Source: Diabrotica undecimpunctata (lineage: Eukaryota; Arthropoda; Insecta; Coleoptera; Chrysomelidae). Taken from it: a stretch of 64,000 bases of DNA. This document shows positions 35,290 through 47,060 of this stretch, piece by piece (position 1 is the first letter of the stretch; each line of letters starts with the position of its first letter). Made by a program: the position numbers and the translations under genes. Where the stretch lies: assembly GCF_040954645.1 (NCBI RefSeq), contig NC_092809.1:134033914-134097913 (forward strand). The letters are read 5' to 3'. The notes under the pieces were generated by a model. That model did no database searches. It saw only the letters and a list, made by a program, of their open reading frames with translations, and had not been told where the DNA came from.

Positions 35290-36000
35290 CAATGAATTAG
35301 TTTGAAATAATTGGATGTTTATGTTTGTTTTATATTTTAAGATCAAGAGAGTCAAATAGAAATCTTTAGTTCATATATATTTTACATATAATTTTAATAT
35401 TAGATCAATTTCTTATTCATTAATAATTTCGGTCGAATATATAACTTCGTACCATAAATATTGGTTTTTGGGTGTAATAAATTGATGACTGGGTTCATCA
35501 AGATATAGGCAGCTTTATATAAGGTAGATCTAAATGCAGGGTTCTGAGAGACAAAAAATTGATATTTGCCAATACGAAGATTCAAGAAATCTAAAATTAG
35601 CGTTTCATGGATTCTTTTGATTCTGCATTACAGACCTTGATAAATTTAAAACGATAATCAGACTGAAAGTAGGTTAAGGATGCGAGAGATGACAAGAAGT
35701 ATGACAGAACATTGAAAAAGAAGTCAAAAACCTTTGAAAGAAACCGATCAACGAAAACAAGATATGGATGTCCATATACAACGATGAACTTTATGTATGA
35801 TGACGAAGTGTTTTTAGAAAACATCTTTTTCAGAATTTACTGGGCTCCAGAGCCTCCAGAGTGAGGATCGATGATTTCTGAAAAGAGCCTCAGATATTCA
35901 AATGTAGGACAGAAGACTCACGAAATAGATGAAATAATGAAATGTGAATTGCTACAATATTGGAAATTTCAAAACCCAATTTTAACTGTATCATTATCAT
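35290..36000. other. 3' flank of the monooxygenase, no gene recognised
   Basis: An AATAAA hexamer (GTAATAAATTG) lies near 35475 and could serve as the poly(A) signal. Nothing else is supportable. Confidence 0.45.
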
Positions 36001-36004
36001 CTTG

Positions 36005-37500
36005 GTGCTACAGCCCTTAGAGGGCCTCGACCTTCTCAAGCTTTCTATGCCATTCTATTCTGTCCCTCGCTTGCATTTTCCAGTTGCCGACTCCGATCTT
36101 CTCGGCATCATGTGTTACCCCGTCCATCCACCTCAGCTTTGGTCTACCCCGTCTTCTCATTCCCACGGGTTGCGCTGTTAGAATCTTTTTTATCATGTTT
36201 GACTCAGGGGCCCGGGCTACATGTCCTGCCCACTGCAGGCGGTTTCGCTTAATTATAGTGGTAATATCTTTACCACCAAACGTATGCTTGTAGATATTCT
36301 GCAGTTCAAAGTTATATCTACGCCTCCATATTCCGTTCTCACAGACTGCTCCGAATATCTTGCGTAGCACATTTCTTTCAAAAATGGATAGAGCGGATTC
36401 ATCTGTTTTCGTTAGCGTCCATGCCTCTGATCCATATGTGAGAACGGGGACTATCAGTGTTCTATAAAGCCTTATACGAGTTTTTTGTGACAGACGTTTG
36501 TTAGCTAAGTACTTTGATAGACCATGATAACACCTGTTTGCAATTATTATTCGCCTTTTTATTTCCTCAGATGTGTTATTATTGGGGTTAACCGATGTCC
36601 CTAGATATATGAACTCTTTGACTGCTTCGAAGTTTTGGTCATTGATGTTTAAATTTGTGTCAACATTTCCAGCTCTTGTGTTTGCGTTAGTCGCCATGAA
36701 TTTGGTTTTATTTTGATTTATCTGTAACCCCATTCGTTCTGCTGCTGCTACTAGCTCGGTTAGAATTTCCGCAGTTCTCGCCCTAGTTCTTGTTATAATG
36801 TCCACGTCGTCTGCATCTGCTAGAATTTGGACTGATCTATTAAATATTGTTCCCCTGCTATCTAAATTAGCGTCTCGTACAACTTTTTCTAAGGCGACAT
36901 TAAAAAGCTGACACGCCAGCGCATCTCCCTGCCTTAACCCCCTATGTATTTGAAATGGGGTTGACGAGTCGTTTTGAATTTTTACTGCTGATAGCATCTT
37001 CGCCATTGTCACTTTTATCAAACATATGAGTTTTTTTGGAATCCCTAACTCATTCATAGCGTTGTAAAGACTTGGTCTTAAGACACTGTCATATGCCGCT
37101 TTAAAATCGACAAAAATATGATACATATCTATGTTAAACTCTTGCGCTTTTTCGAGGATCTGTCGTAGTGTAAAGATCTAGTTAATGGTTGAACGTCCAC
37201 GCCTGAATCCCGCCTGATATTCTCCTAGAAACGTTTCGATATAAGGCTTCAATCTCTCGTGCAAAATGTTTGACAATATCTTGTATGCTGTATTTAGGAG
37301 AGTTATTCCGCGGTAATTATTGCATTCCAGTTGGTTTCCCTTTTTGTGTAACGGGCAAATTAAACCTAAGCTCCATTCTTCAGGCATTTGCTCCTCAGAC
37401 CAAATTCTACAAACAATTTCTCGCATCACCTTGGTGAGCTGCTCTCCACCGTGCTTAAATAACTCTGCTGGGATGCCATCGCTACCTGGCTATCTAAATT
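36005..37500 (-). mobile_element. 5'-truncated LINE with mutated catalytic box (DADD)
   Basis: A 369-codon frame (37126-36017) is preceded by an 83-codon frame (37429-37178) in another phase. The order is: WSEEQMPEEWSLGLICPLHK, NNYRGITLLNTAYKILS, GEYQAGFRRGRST, FVDFKAAYDSV, GLRQGDALACQLFNVALEKV, SVQILADADDVDIITRT, AAERMGLQINQNKTKFM, FIYLGTSVNPNNNTSEEIKR, TLIVPVLTYGSEAWTLTKTD, LQWAGHVARAPESNM, GRPKLRWMDGVTHDAEKIG. The YADD metal-binding box reads DADD because Tyr is replaced by Asp. The frame also breaks between the two segments near 37150. The 3' end lies near 36005; the 5' break is near 37500. Confidence 0.9.
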
Positions 37501-38289
37501 TTAACTGTAACGCCATGAAAAGTAGATGGCTTCTTTTGTGCATTTTGATATTTCATAAAAGTAAAAGATTCGACGCCTATCCTTTCTCTGGTTTTTCTGG
37601 CAGAGTTTTGAAACCTTGCTTACTTCATTGATGCTTTCAACTCACAGTAATATTAGTAACACTCACTTATGTTAATTTTTTTAAAATTACCGCTCTGTCT
37701 GTATGAGCTAACCAAATGTAATTTTTGATTCCGGTATATTGGAATGTTGCTATGTACGCATGTTGAACTTAATAATTGTGTTCCGAACTATTTATCAGTT
37801 AGCATGTAATATACAATAAATTTCTCTTTCACTTTTATTTGAATAATGTTATCTAAAGTTAAATATAAAACTTATTATTGTTATATCAATGAACAGTATC
37901 AGTATTTTTGAAATTCTGTTGAAATACTGTCTTGAATAAAGATCTGGTCTATTTTTCACGCCAGTGGCCCTCGTCCGCGTTCCCTCTATTCCCACGCCAA
38001 CGGTTCGTTACAGCCGCTGGCGTACCTGCAACGGGTACAACAAACGACTGACTTCGCCAAGTAGTAGGAACTAGCGTGCCAGTGAGATCGACACCAGCTA
38101 CTGGATACATGTAAACGTGCCTGTCCAGCTCTGTTCGAGTCAAGCAGTGGCATGCTAGAGAGACTGGTGCCAGCTACTAGATACGTGTAAAGGTGCCTTT
38201 AAGGCAGGTTCTGATTGTTGCTTATAATGTAAATATGCGACTAACAACATTTTTGAAACTGATTTGCGTCTGGAAGAAACAATTAGAAG
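37501..38289. other. No gene; GC-richer block with an imperfect 28-bp direct repeat
   Basis: CCAGCTACTGGATACATGTA (38094) and CCAGCTACTAGATACGTGTA (38170) are followed by AACGTGCC and AAGGTGCC. The preceding AT-rich stretch ending AATAAAGATCTGG followed by a GC-rich leader resembles an LTR-retrotransposon end and leader, but no PBS or gag was recognised. Confidence 0.35.
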
Positions 38290-39005
38290 TACTTCTTCCT
38301 TACGTGCCATCTCCGCGACGAAGGTTAGGAATCATCACTGCTATTCTAACTTTTGACACTACAGCCCGAAAGAGTTCAGTTGAGATGTATTCAAACCATT
38401 CTCTGAGGTTTCTCAGCCAGGACATTCTTCTTCTACCTATGCTGCGCTTTCGTTGAATCTTTCCCTGCATTATTAGTTTTAGGAATTCATATCTGTCACC
38501 ACGTGTTCTATGACCCAGATATTGTAGTTTTCTTATTTTGAAGGAATCCAGTATCTGTCTGTCCAGGAGATTCTCAGCATTCTTCGATATGTCCACATTT
38601 CAAATGCATTGTTTATTTAAAGTCCATTTTTCCACACCATACAAAAGAACAGAAAATACATAACACTTTAGTACTCGTTTTCTAAGATTTATTCTAAGGT
38701 CTCTACAACATAATATTTGTTTCATATTATTGAATGCACTTCTAGCCTTTTCTACTCTAACTCTGATTTCTTTGGTATAATCGTTTGTTTCATTAATGTT
38801 TGCCCCTAAATAGTTATAATTCTGAATTCATTCTATCGTCTTTTATTTACGTGTAGATTGATGTATCGAATATTTCTCTTTGATATAACCATGAATTTTG
38901 TTTTCTTTATGTTTAGTGTTAGACCAAATTCTTCACTCGCTGCAACAACCTTATCTAAAATTCTTTGTAGATCTGTAATATTTTCTGCTATTAGAAGTAC
39001 AATTC

Positions 39006-40395
39006 TTCTTTTTCTTCTTTTGGCATCATAACCCTGGATGGGTCTTTGCCTGTCTGGCTATGTCCTTCCATTCAGATCTCTCTTGTGCCCTTCTTCTCCA
39101 TTGTCTTATGTTCATTGTTTTCAGGTCGTCTTCCACGTCATCCAACCATCTCGTTCTGGGCCTTCCTTTTTTTCGCCTTCCTATGGGCTTCCATTGTAAC
39201 ATTTTCTTTGTTGTTTTTGCATCGTTTTGTCTCTGCACATGTCCCAGCCATGACAGTCTTTGACTTTTCACAAATCTTACAATGTCATAACCTTCATTTA
39301 ACTCATTAACCTCGTCGTTTCTCCTGATTCTCCATGTGCCACCTTCCTCTTGTACCGGGCCATATACTTTCCTCAGTATTTTTCTCTCGAATGTCCTGAG
39401 TTGGGCTTCATCTTTTTTCGTCATTACCCAAGTTTCACATCCATAGGTTACTACGGGTCTAATCAGTGTTCTGTAGACAGTCATTTTGGTTCTTTTGTCT
39501 AATAATTTCGATGTCATCAATCTTTTATTAGCATAGTATGTACGATTCCCGCTGAAAATACGTGCATTAATTTCGCTACTTACGGAGTTCTTCTGATTGA
39601 TTTCTGTGCCGAGATATGTAAAGGCATCCACTCGTTCGATAGTATAGTTGTCTATTGTGATATTATTTTCATTGTCAGTTATTCTTTTGACTGTCATATA
39701 CTTCGTTTTTGCTTCGTTTATTTTGAGACCTCTTTTTCTTGCTTCAGGATCAATTTGTTTGAACACTTCCATTAGTCGTGGCTTATTCCTACTAATGATG
39801 GCTACATCGTCTGCATATGCAGTAATTTGTACTGATTTGGTGTTTATATGGCCGGTTATATTGGTTTTTCTGATGACTGCCTCAAGAACTAGGTTGAATA
39901 GCATGGTTGATAGGGCATCTCCCTGTCTTACTCCCATGTTGATGTTAAACAGGGGAGTCAGTTCTCCATCTACTCTGACTGCGGCTTTTGAACCCTGCAA
40001 CGTCATTTTTATGAGACTGATGTATTTCTTAGGTATACCTAGATTACAAAGGTCTTCCAGCATTCTGTCTCTTTTCACACTATCAAAAGCTTGTTTAAAG
40101 TCTATATACATATTATATAGGTCTATGTCGTATTCATAAGCTTTTTCTTGTATCGTTCTTAGTATGAATATGTTATCTGTAGTGGCTCTATTTGGTCTGA
40201 ATCCATTTTGATAATCACCAATTATATTTTCGGAGTATTCTAATAATCTATTGTAGATTATACCAGAAAGAATTTTGTATATTACATTTAGCAATGTAAT
40301 TGGCCTATAATTCTGGCATTCCCTCTTATCTCCTTTTTTATATATTGGCTGTATGAGGCCAACTGTCCATTCCTCTGGCATTTGCTCCTTCGTCC
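39006..40395 (-). mobile_element. Young 5'-truncated LINE insertion flanked by 15-bp target duplication
   Basis: ATTAGAAGTACAATT ends near 39005 on the left and occupies 40396-40410 on the right. The 3' end (left) has an A/G-rich tail after the stop codon. It contains an uninterrupted 451-codon RT frame. It is the least decayed retroelement in the window. Confidence 0.95.
39026..40381 (-). CDS. Reverse transcriptase ORF2 fragment, 451 codons open
   Basis: No stop from 40381 to 39026, where the frame ends ARQAKTHPGL. RT motifs in order: MPEEWTVGLIQPIYKKGD, NYRPITLLNVIYKILS, GDYQNGFRPNRATTDN, MYIDFKQAFDSVKRDRM, MGVRQGDALSTMLFNLVLEA, VQITAYADDVAIISR (intact YADD), GLKINEAKTKYMTV, FTYLGTEINQKNSV, TLIRPVVTYGCETWVMTKKD, RLSWLGHVQRQNDA, GRPRTRWLDDVEDDLKTMNI. 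The endonuclease and RT fingers are missing because the insertion is 5'-truncated, so the listed first codon is not a natural start and the copy is not autonomous. It could still be transcribed from a neighbouring promoter. Confidence 0.9.
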   Translation of the reverse strand: MPEEWTVGLIQPIYKKGDKRECQNYRPITLLNVIYKILSGIIYNRLLEYSENIIGDYQNGFRPNRATTDNIFILRTIQEKAYEYDIDLYNMYIDFKQAFDSVKRDRMLEDLCNLGIPKKYISLIKMTLQGSKAAVRVDGELTPLFNINMGVRQGDALSTMLFNLVLEAVIRKTNITGHINTKSVQITAYADDVAIISRNKPRLMEVFKQIDPEARKRGLKINEAKTKYMTVKRITDNENNITIDNYTIERVDAFTYLGTEINQKNSVSSEINARIFSGNRTYYANKRLMTSKLLDKRTKMTVYRTLIRPVVTYGCETWVMTKKDEAQLRTFERKILRKVYGPVQEEGGTWRIRRNDEVNELNEGYDIVRFVKSQRLSWLGHVQRQNDAKTTKKMLQWKPIGRRKKGRPRTRWLDDVEDDLKTMNIRQWRRRAQERSEWKDIARQAKTHPGL

Positions 40396-40440
40396 ATTAG
40401 AAGTACAATTACATCTAATAAAATACTTTTGACGAAGGGT

Positions 40441-41409
40441 TTTTTGGCAAAAAGCAAGGCAAAATAGCACTAGAAATAAACTGATAATTTTATCCTAACG
40501 TATGTGATTTACAGCTATTTTTAAGCTTTTAAGATTGTCATAGTACGATTATATCACTCTTTATAGCAAGAATATGGTAGACTATAGAATAGTATTTACT
40601 TAATCGGAATTGATGATTGTGTTTTATTTGCTTTATAGTTTTATGTATCTATCTTCGAGCTTTCTAACGTTTTACGCCGGTATCGATCAATGAATTACCA
40701 AGACATGAAACTTTAGTTCTCGTCATGCTACACGTCTATAAGCTGACTCGATTTACCCTTAAATTCCAATTTTAACTGGCAGATTCACTTGGTATTTTAT
40801 AGCAATACCACGTTTAATATCTGGTTAGAGTGTGGATTAAACCAACTATTCGCAAGGAAGTGGATCTGCAAACACACAATCTAGTCGATTGAAATAATAT
40901 ATATATATTTGCATTAATATTAAAGTAGTATTGTAATTTTTTACAATACCATTTTACTAATACATGTCTTTTGCAGTTTAAATCCTATTAAGTACTATAA
41001 TTAAGTAGAATAGGTACTACAAATGCAAAAATTTACTGCTGATCTTTGGTCTGTAGAACTTAATCTGTGGATACAAACTTTTGTAAAGATTTTTGTTTGA
41101 CTTTTGTTTTTTAAATACAAGGATGAGATAAGGTTTCAAAAGGAACAAGATGATTATTTACAGCACAATCAACTATGATTTTAATTATAATCATTTGATA
41201 TTTTTAGTTGGTAACCCTTTTATTATCTGTTTCAGCGCTCTTATAATTTACGTTACGTAAAATCGTTTTCGTTAATTTTTTAAATATTCTTCTTAAGTTC
41301 CATAAAGCCAAAATGATGAATAGTTCAATTTACAGAAAATACCAGTCCCAGTAACTCTTGAAACTGACAGTGACAATGTATTATAAGTCTGACGACAAAA
41401 GTAGATCTG
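40441..41409. other. No gene recognised
   Basis: AT-rich; no coding or RNA feature seen. Confidence 0.5.
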
Positions 41410-41570
41410 GCAACTTAATCATGTAATCATCATCATCATCCAGCCTTCATTTATAAATTCCACTGCTGGACGTAGGCCTCCCTTAAACTCCTTCATTCTT
41501 TACGATTTTGTGCTTTTTGTTGCCAATTTTTGGCAACATCTTCATCGATCTTCATTTCTTATTAGGTCCG
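41410..41570 (-). pseudogene. 3' end of an RTE-like LINE with (GAT)n tail
   Basis: The minus strand reads, with frame slips, VAKNWQQKAQNR, KEWRSLREAYVQQW, then GGCTGGATGATGATGATGAT. EAYVQQW followed by a GATGAT tail is the standard end of a widespread insect RTE-type family. Confidence 0.75.
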
Positions 41571-43137
41571 GTCGGTTATATTATGTAATATCGTGCACAA
41601 AAATGTACCATATCTGTATGTATGAGAAAAATATTGTAAACTGGTTAAAAAGTAGTTTGTGAAGCTCGTTAATATACGCCATGTATGCATAAATGTAACA
41701 CAGATTGATGATGATTTATTAATTTGATTTTTAATACAACTTTTCCTCTGCACTCTCTTTTCTTCCTTAATTGGGTTTAATATTATACATTGTACAAAAT
41801 TTGGTATTATATTCCATTACAGGTATGGTGTAGTTATTTAGGTGAATTTATTTATTTATAATTATTGTAAATATACCTCTACACGTTTTATGTACAGTTA
41901 AGGTTTTTTTAATAAATGATGTGAAAAAAATTACTTATGCTGTTTTATTTGATATTTTGATTGTTTTATTTTATGGCATGTTCATTAACTTTACCGATAT
42001 CCCTAGATGTGTCTTCCCTAGGTAGATTTCTACATATGATTTTTTCCTGTGTGATATTCATATTATTAACTCTTTCATAAATATGTTTTCTGACTCTAAA
42101 TAATTCTTCATATTTCGGCGTTAAAGAATCCCTAACTGTAGATATTGAATATATTCACGTCTATTTACTTTTTTACTTTTCACGTGAATGACTGTAGTTC
42201 CATTCCCCTCCCAAGAGAACTTTTTTGTTTTTTTTTAACTATTATAATAAAATATCATGATAATCCAAATGAAGTAATTAAACATAAATACAAAATAATA
42301 ATGACAATTTAAATGATGAATAAATTCTATACAATATCTAAAAATTTTAAAACTTACTTAAATCATTAAACAAAATTTTTAAAGATTAAGATTTTAAGAT
42401 TAAGATTTTTAAAATTTTAAAGAACCAAAATGTGTGATGTAATTATAAAAAAATGTTAATCATTTAGTAATAAGCAGATATAAAATTTCATTAATAATGC
42501 GCTATAAGAAGTGTTCACTTTTGTCGGCACTTCCCAAGTGCTACGTGCCGTTTTTTCATTTCGACTTACATTTGCAAGATGTGTAATAATAAATGTAAGT
42601 TTTAAAGATACACCCCCGATTCAAAACCGATACTGAAAATACGAGTTTTTGTTAATTTTGCGAGGAATAAATATTTTGAAATTCGTTTTCCTGGTAATTT
42701 TTCATGAATTGAAAAAAAAAAACAAAAATATTCTACGAGCATTTTTGACCGAGATAGACATTTTTTTTAAATTCATCATGTGTGTATTTCGTAACATGAA
42801 GACTTTAAACTTTGATAGTAAATCATTCAATTATTTAACTAACCATACATATACCATTGCAGATATACAAACATGAAAATAAACTAGGGGACAAAAACAA
42901 ATCAAGAGATTACAGAAGGATTTTAAATTTATGTCATATATATTTAATAGAAAGTTGTAAACAAGTGTCCGAATATAAAATAAACATTTTTTCTTAGAAT
43001 GATCGCAATAGCTCTTAAAAAAAATTAAAAGAGAACTTAAAAGAGAAAAGAGAATAAGTTGGACCAAAAATGGTAACAAAAATAATAAAAAACTAATATG
43101 TTGCCCCTCAACTCCCAACAAAGTAGACTTTAGGTTA
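41571..43137. other. AT-rich spacer, no gene recognised
   Basis: No supported feature; 42230-42480 is almost pure A/T. Confidence 0.5.
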
Positions 43138-44218
43138 AGTCCGCTTTACATTTACGAGTACTCGAATCCGAGTTACTCTATTCGGAGTGCAACTCGGAAG
43201 TATAAACGTCTACTCGGAGCCTCTTGTCACTCGGATCCGAGCTCGGATTGAAGTTGAACGCAAACCGAGTAGCAGTACGAGTTCCTGTCAGTTCCTGTAC
43301 ATGGTACAATGAATACACAAGGTATGATGTTGCGCATGACATTTGACAGCTGGCCCAGGAGTGTGACGTAGTTAAGATCGCCTGAACCACCTCGAACCCA
43401 TCATTACAGCTTAACGTACACATTAATTTTGAAGTTATGGTTAAAAAGTGATCTAATTTTTTTTTAAATGTTTTGTTTTGGTTATAATTGAATAAAAAAT
43501 ATATTTTCAGTAGCGTAAAACCTTTACTTCTCTTAGAGATTCAGGCAAAATATTTATTTTTGTTTTCATACATGTACTGATAATATAAGTACTCTTTTTG
43601 TATGCAAATCCCTTGAAATTTAAAAATTTTCTGCAGAGGAAATACTGTGAATAGGTAAATAGTAGTAGATTTGCTTATTCTGATTCACTGTCACTCACTT
43701 CCAAGCAGTTTTACTGAAATAAAAACAAAATAGAGTACAATAGAGAAAAATCTGTTTTACAATTCAATATGGTATTTTAGATGAGTTATAATGAAATTAA
43801 GTAAAAAAAATATATACACATTACTATAACCTACCGATTATTATATGCAAAATTTACTTATCAAACAATATAATAATATGAAAATAAGACACAAATTAGT
43901 TCAAACGCAAAACACAATAAATATCGACTTCAGAGGACTTTACACCGGCAAGACAGAAAGCTTGTATAAAAACAAAAGTTCAACAATAATATCGGTTATC
44001 AATGGTGACTACTGCAAAGTGCAAGTTATGAGATAATAAATATATTTTAAAGTATCTTAATACCGACTGAGTCATCTATTTTATAATAGAAAAATAATTT
44101 AGATATATGCTTATATATGTGTCTTTATACAAATGGTGTTTAGTTACTATTTATTTATACTGTATAGTATATAGTAGTTATTTGCCATTGTATATCTGGT
44201 TTTGTACCTTTTTCAAAG

Positions 44219-44597
44219 TACGCTGTGCAATTGCTTGTTGCAATAGTGACAATGAAGATAAAATCTTTAGGCTTCCTACATTTCCTAAAGATAGCGTGAC
44301 CAGAAAACTGTGGATTATATCTTGTTGTAGATAGGATAATTTTAATTGTAATACTGCAAGAATTTGTTATACACATTTTAAAACTGAAGATTACCAAAGA
44401 AATCTACAACAGGAACTTTTAAATTACGTTTCTAAAAAGGGTCTAAAACTCAAACCTGAGGCAGTACCTAGTCTTTATTTGCCTAAATCAACATCGGCTA
44501 CCCTTTTAACCAACCAAAAGAAACGCGTACAAGGAGGCGAACACAGAGAGTCCAAAAAGTATGTTGAGCAGCTTCTTACCACTTCTAGGTCAACGAC
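44219..44597 (+). pseudogene. THAP-domain exon
   Basis: Follows acceptor TTTTTCAAAG and ends at donor GACGAC|GTAAGT. It reads VRCAIACCNSDNEDKIFRLP, TFPKDSVTRKLWIISCCR, then a TAG where Lys is expected, DNFNCNTARICYTHFKTEDY, VPSLYLP. This is the C2CH zinc finger of THAP proteins (CxxxxC, W, CxxHF, then AVPSLxLP). The first Met would come from an upstream exon. THAP domains bind transposon ends in P elements and are also found with Harbinger-type elements. The single stop codon implies decay. Confidence 0.8.
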
Positions 44598-45333
44598 GTA
44601 AGTCTAAATCTTTATTTTTATTAATTATTAGTCATGAAACCTTAATGGTTTTTTCATATCGATTTGTTAAGTAAGAAATTAGCCTCAGCCTGCTATGCAA
44701 TTTGCAATAAGAACTGTTTCGGAGGAAATCAATTTAGTATCTTCCAAAATAATATATTTTTCTTTGTTAAATCATGTTATCATTATTAAAATATACAATG
44801 TTATCATTATTATAAACAATACCAAGATAATTTTATGTGTGAATATTACAAAAATGTCATTTTAAATGTTGTGCAATATTGTGTGCCCTCACTACACTCA
44901 TATTCGATGACCAGCTAGCTCATTCGATATAAATAAAGTTGACTTTGTCATTATTTGTTTTGATTTTGTGTTTAGTTCAGTAGGTATATATACGTACAAA
45001 TTTTGTGTACCTCCATTACCACTTTTCTGTATCTTTTTAAACATCTGAAATATCGAACTCTGGAGTATAAGTTAATTAACCTGTACCTACATGTAATAAA
45101 AGATAATTAAAACTTGTCTTATAAAGGATATCTATGTTTTATAAAGGATAAATATTATAATAACATAATTTTATCATCTCTTTATAATTACTATAATTAA
45201 ATTAGCCAAATTATATAAAAAAACTTAAAATTAAAAGTCTTTCCTATACAACTACATTCAAATGTTGCGGGAATAAGCGATCTTGACTACGTCATGCGCG
45301 AAAGCGAACCGATTTTGGAACATTATGTATCAT

Positions 45334-45648
45334 CTTCTTCTTCTTAAAGTGCCTATCCGTTCCGGACGTTGGCGATCATCACGGCTATCTTCACTTTGCT
45401 TATTGCAGCGCGGAACAGTTCAGTGGTAGTCGTGTTATACCACTTTCGCAAATTTTGAAGCCAGGAAATGCGTCTTCTTCCCGGTCCTCTCTTACCATTT
45501 ACTTTCCCTTGGAGAATCAGCTGGAGAAGGCCGTAACGTTCTTGATTTCTCATTACATGACCTAGATATTCCAACTTTTTAGTTTTGAGGGTCATGAGAA
45601 TTTCACATTCTTTCCCCATTCTACGCAGGGGAATACACAAGGTATGAT
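45334..45648 (-). mobile_element. Short LINE insertion with 14-bp target duplication and snap-back 5' end
   Basis: ACATTATGTATCAT lies at 45320-45333 and again at 45649-45662. The minus strand reads RRMGKECEILMTLKTKKLEY, LGHVMRNQERYGLLQLILQG, GRRRISWLQNLRKWYN, LFRAAISKVKIAVMIANVR, then an AAG tail: the AAG-tail family. At its 5' end, 17 bp (AATACACAAGGTATGAT) are the reverse complement of the adjacent target, making a perfect palindrome across the junction. Confidence 0.9.
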
Positions 45649-45733
45649 ACATTATGTATCATACCTTGTGTATTCATTGTACCATGGTTCCTGTACGAGT
45701 GAGCGTCAAAGTGGTGGAAATTCCAAATTAAAA

Positions 45734-45948
45734 ATGGCGGAACTAAGATTTTCTGCAGATGAAATGGATCAATTTATCGATCTTTACCGTTTTGTCTATG
45801 GAATGTGAAACTGAAGGAGTATCAGGACATTATCAAAAGAAATAAGGCGTACGAGACTATTGCGGATATCATGACCATTACCACAGACCAAGTCAAGAAA
45901 AAGATCAACAACATAAGATCCACGTACTTACAAGAAAAGAAAAAAGTG
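45734..45948 (+). pseudogene. MADF-domain gene fragment of the composite element
   Basis: The ATG at 45734 reads MAELRFSADEMDQFIDLYR and runs into a stop. One frame over it continues LWNVKLKEYQDIIKRNKAYE, TIADIM, TTDQVKKKINNIRSTYLQEK, a clear MADF domain. A frameshift near 45795 breaks it. Confidence 0.8.
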
Positions 45949-46101
45949 ATATATTTTTACAATATTATGGTATTGTTTAGCCACACAAGTGCCACTGACA
46001 ACAAAAAAATCTTTACAAAGTAAATAAGGTGCATAATTCAGACGAATTATTATTTATATTTTGAAAACTGATACTTTTTCATGTTAATTTACTATATTAG
46101 A

Positions 46102-46713
46102 TTAATAGACAGGTAGACTGCATACTATAGTAGCACCAGGAAAGGTGTCTTCAATTTTTTTCCCTTTTAAATAATGATATATTTCCAGAATACTGTTAGT
46201 GCCTTCCAAGTATTCTGTTAAATGCAGACATTCCATTCCTAACTTCTCGTGTACGTCTTCATAATAGATTTCAGCAACTTTTTTGCAACTGTGTCTCAAC
46301 TATTCGAAATTTGGAGTTTTCAAGCCACAGCGTTGACTAATGTTCCTATAATGAACTTAATTGCAATAATCGCTGTTTTAGATTAACACCCAGGATATCA
46401 CTTATGGTTATGGGATAAAGGTTTTTATTTTTCACATATATTTTCTCCGTGCCTAGATAACCGATTTGGTTAACATTTAGTAATCAAGTAAAGACTAGGG
46501 GACCCCAATCGAGTCTCTGGGCACATGTACAGTGAAAAAGAAGGGGTCGATTACATAAAACTTTACGTATTTACAAAAAATACTTTACTTTCTCCTTCTT
46601 TCAAACTTATAACAAATAAACTTATTGTCGAAGATGACACTCTTGTTAAGTATTCTAATGACTTACTTATAGCTATCCCCAGTGGCAAGAAATCTCAAAG
46701 ATACTGTAGGTAA
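46102..46713 (-). pseudogene. Decayed Harbinger transposase second exon region
   Basis: From 46715 downward, shifting frames give SLRFLATGDSYK and KSLEYLTRVSSSTISLF, the segment that follows the first exon in Harbinger transposases. No DDE core could be read. A 65-codon frame at 46299-46102 is open but unrecognised. The plus-strand frame at 46525-46713 ending in a GTAAGT is probably an antisense shadow. Confidence 0.5.
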
Positions 46714-46808
46714 GTCTTAACTCAGAACTTACACTACTTCGTAAGTCAGTATTTTGTTTATCGATGTATGGACGAACCTTAAATTAAAATAATTTTAAAC
46801 ATAAATAC

Positions 46809-47060
46809 CTATTTTAAAGTGCTAAAACTTACCTTCTGTTGTAACATCATAAATACGTCGTATTCCATACGCATAAAATTTTTAAACTCCTTTCCATCTT
46901 GCGTTAGTAAAGTTGTAAGCAAACCTTCTTCAATCCCAAATATGTGACGCTCTTGTAAATGTTGTTTCACCCAAATGCTTCTCTTTTTCCTTTTTTTGTC
47001 TTTATTTTTCTCCTTTAAAATGTTTAATAACACTAATGCAATAGTAGCTCGTTTCTTTCT
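46809..47060 (-). pseudogene. Harbinger transposase first exon
   Basis: Reads KRKKRSIWVKQHLQERHIFG, EEGLLTTLLTQDGKEFKNFM, RMEYDVFMMLQQKV: the (K/R)-rich WV...R...FxNFxRM-x-x-xxFxxLL signature of Harbinger N-termini, ending at a GTAAGT-like donor near 46829. Confidence 0.7.

Larger units (their letters stand above)
38290..40440 (-). mobile_element. LINE (AAG-tail family) split by a younger LINE
   Basis: The 3' part (39005-38290) reads LIAENITDLQRILDKVVAAS, EEFGLTLNIKKTKFMVISK, then LQYLGHRTRGDRYEFLKLIM, GRRRMSWLRNLREWFEYIS, LFRAVVSKVRIAVMIPNLRR. Its upstream continuation, with a degraded YADD region, lies at 40440-40396. The 39006-40395 insertion separates the two, and both sides carry ATTAGAAGTACAATT. 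Confidence 0.85.

Noticed and set aside
37750..38200. LTR and leader of an LTR retrotransposon
   Set aside because: Composition hints only; no paired LTR, primer-binding site or gag seen.
39648..40139. 163-codon plus-strand frame
   Set aside because: Antisense of the intact 451-codon reverse transcriptase.
46525..46713. 62-codon plus-strand frame ending at a GTAAGT
   Set aside because: The opposite strand reads the FLATGDSYK segment of a Harbinger transposase, so this is probably a shadow.
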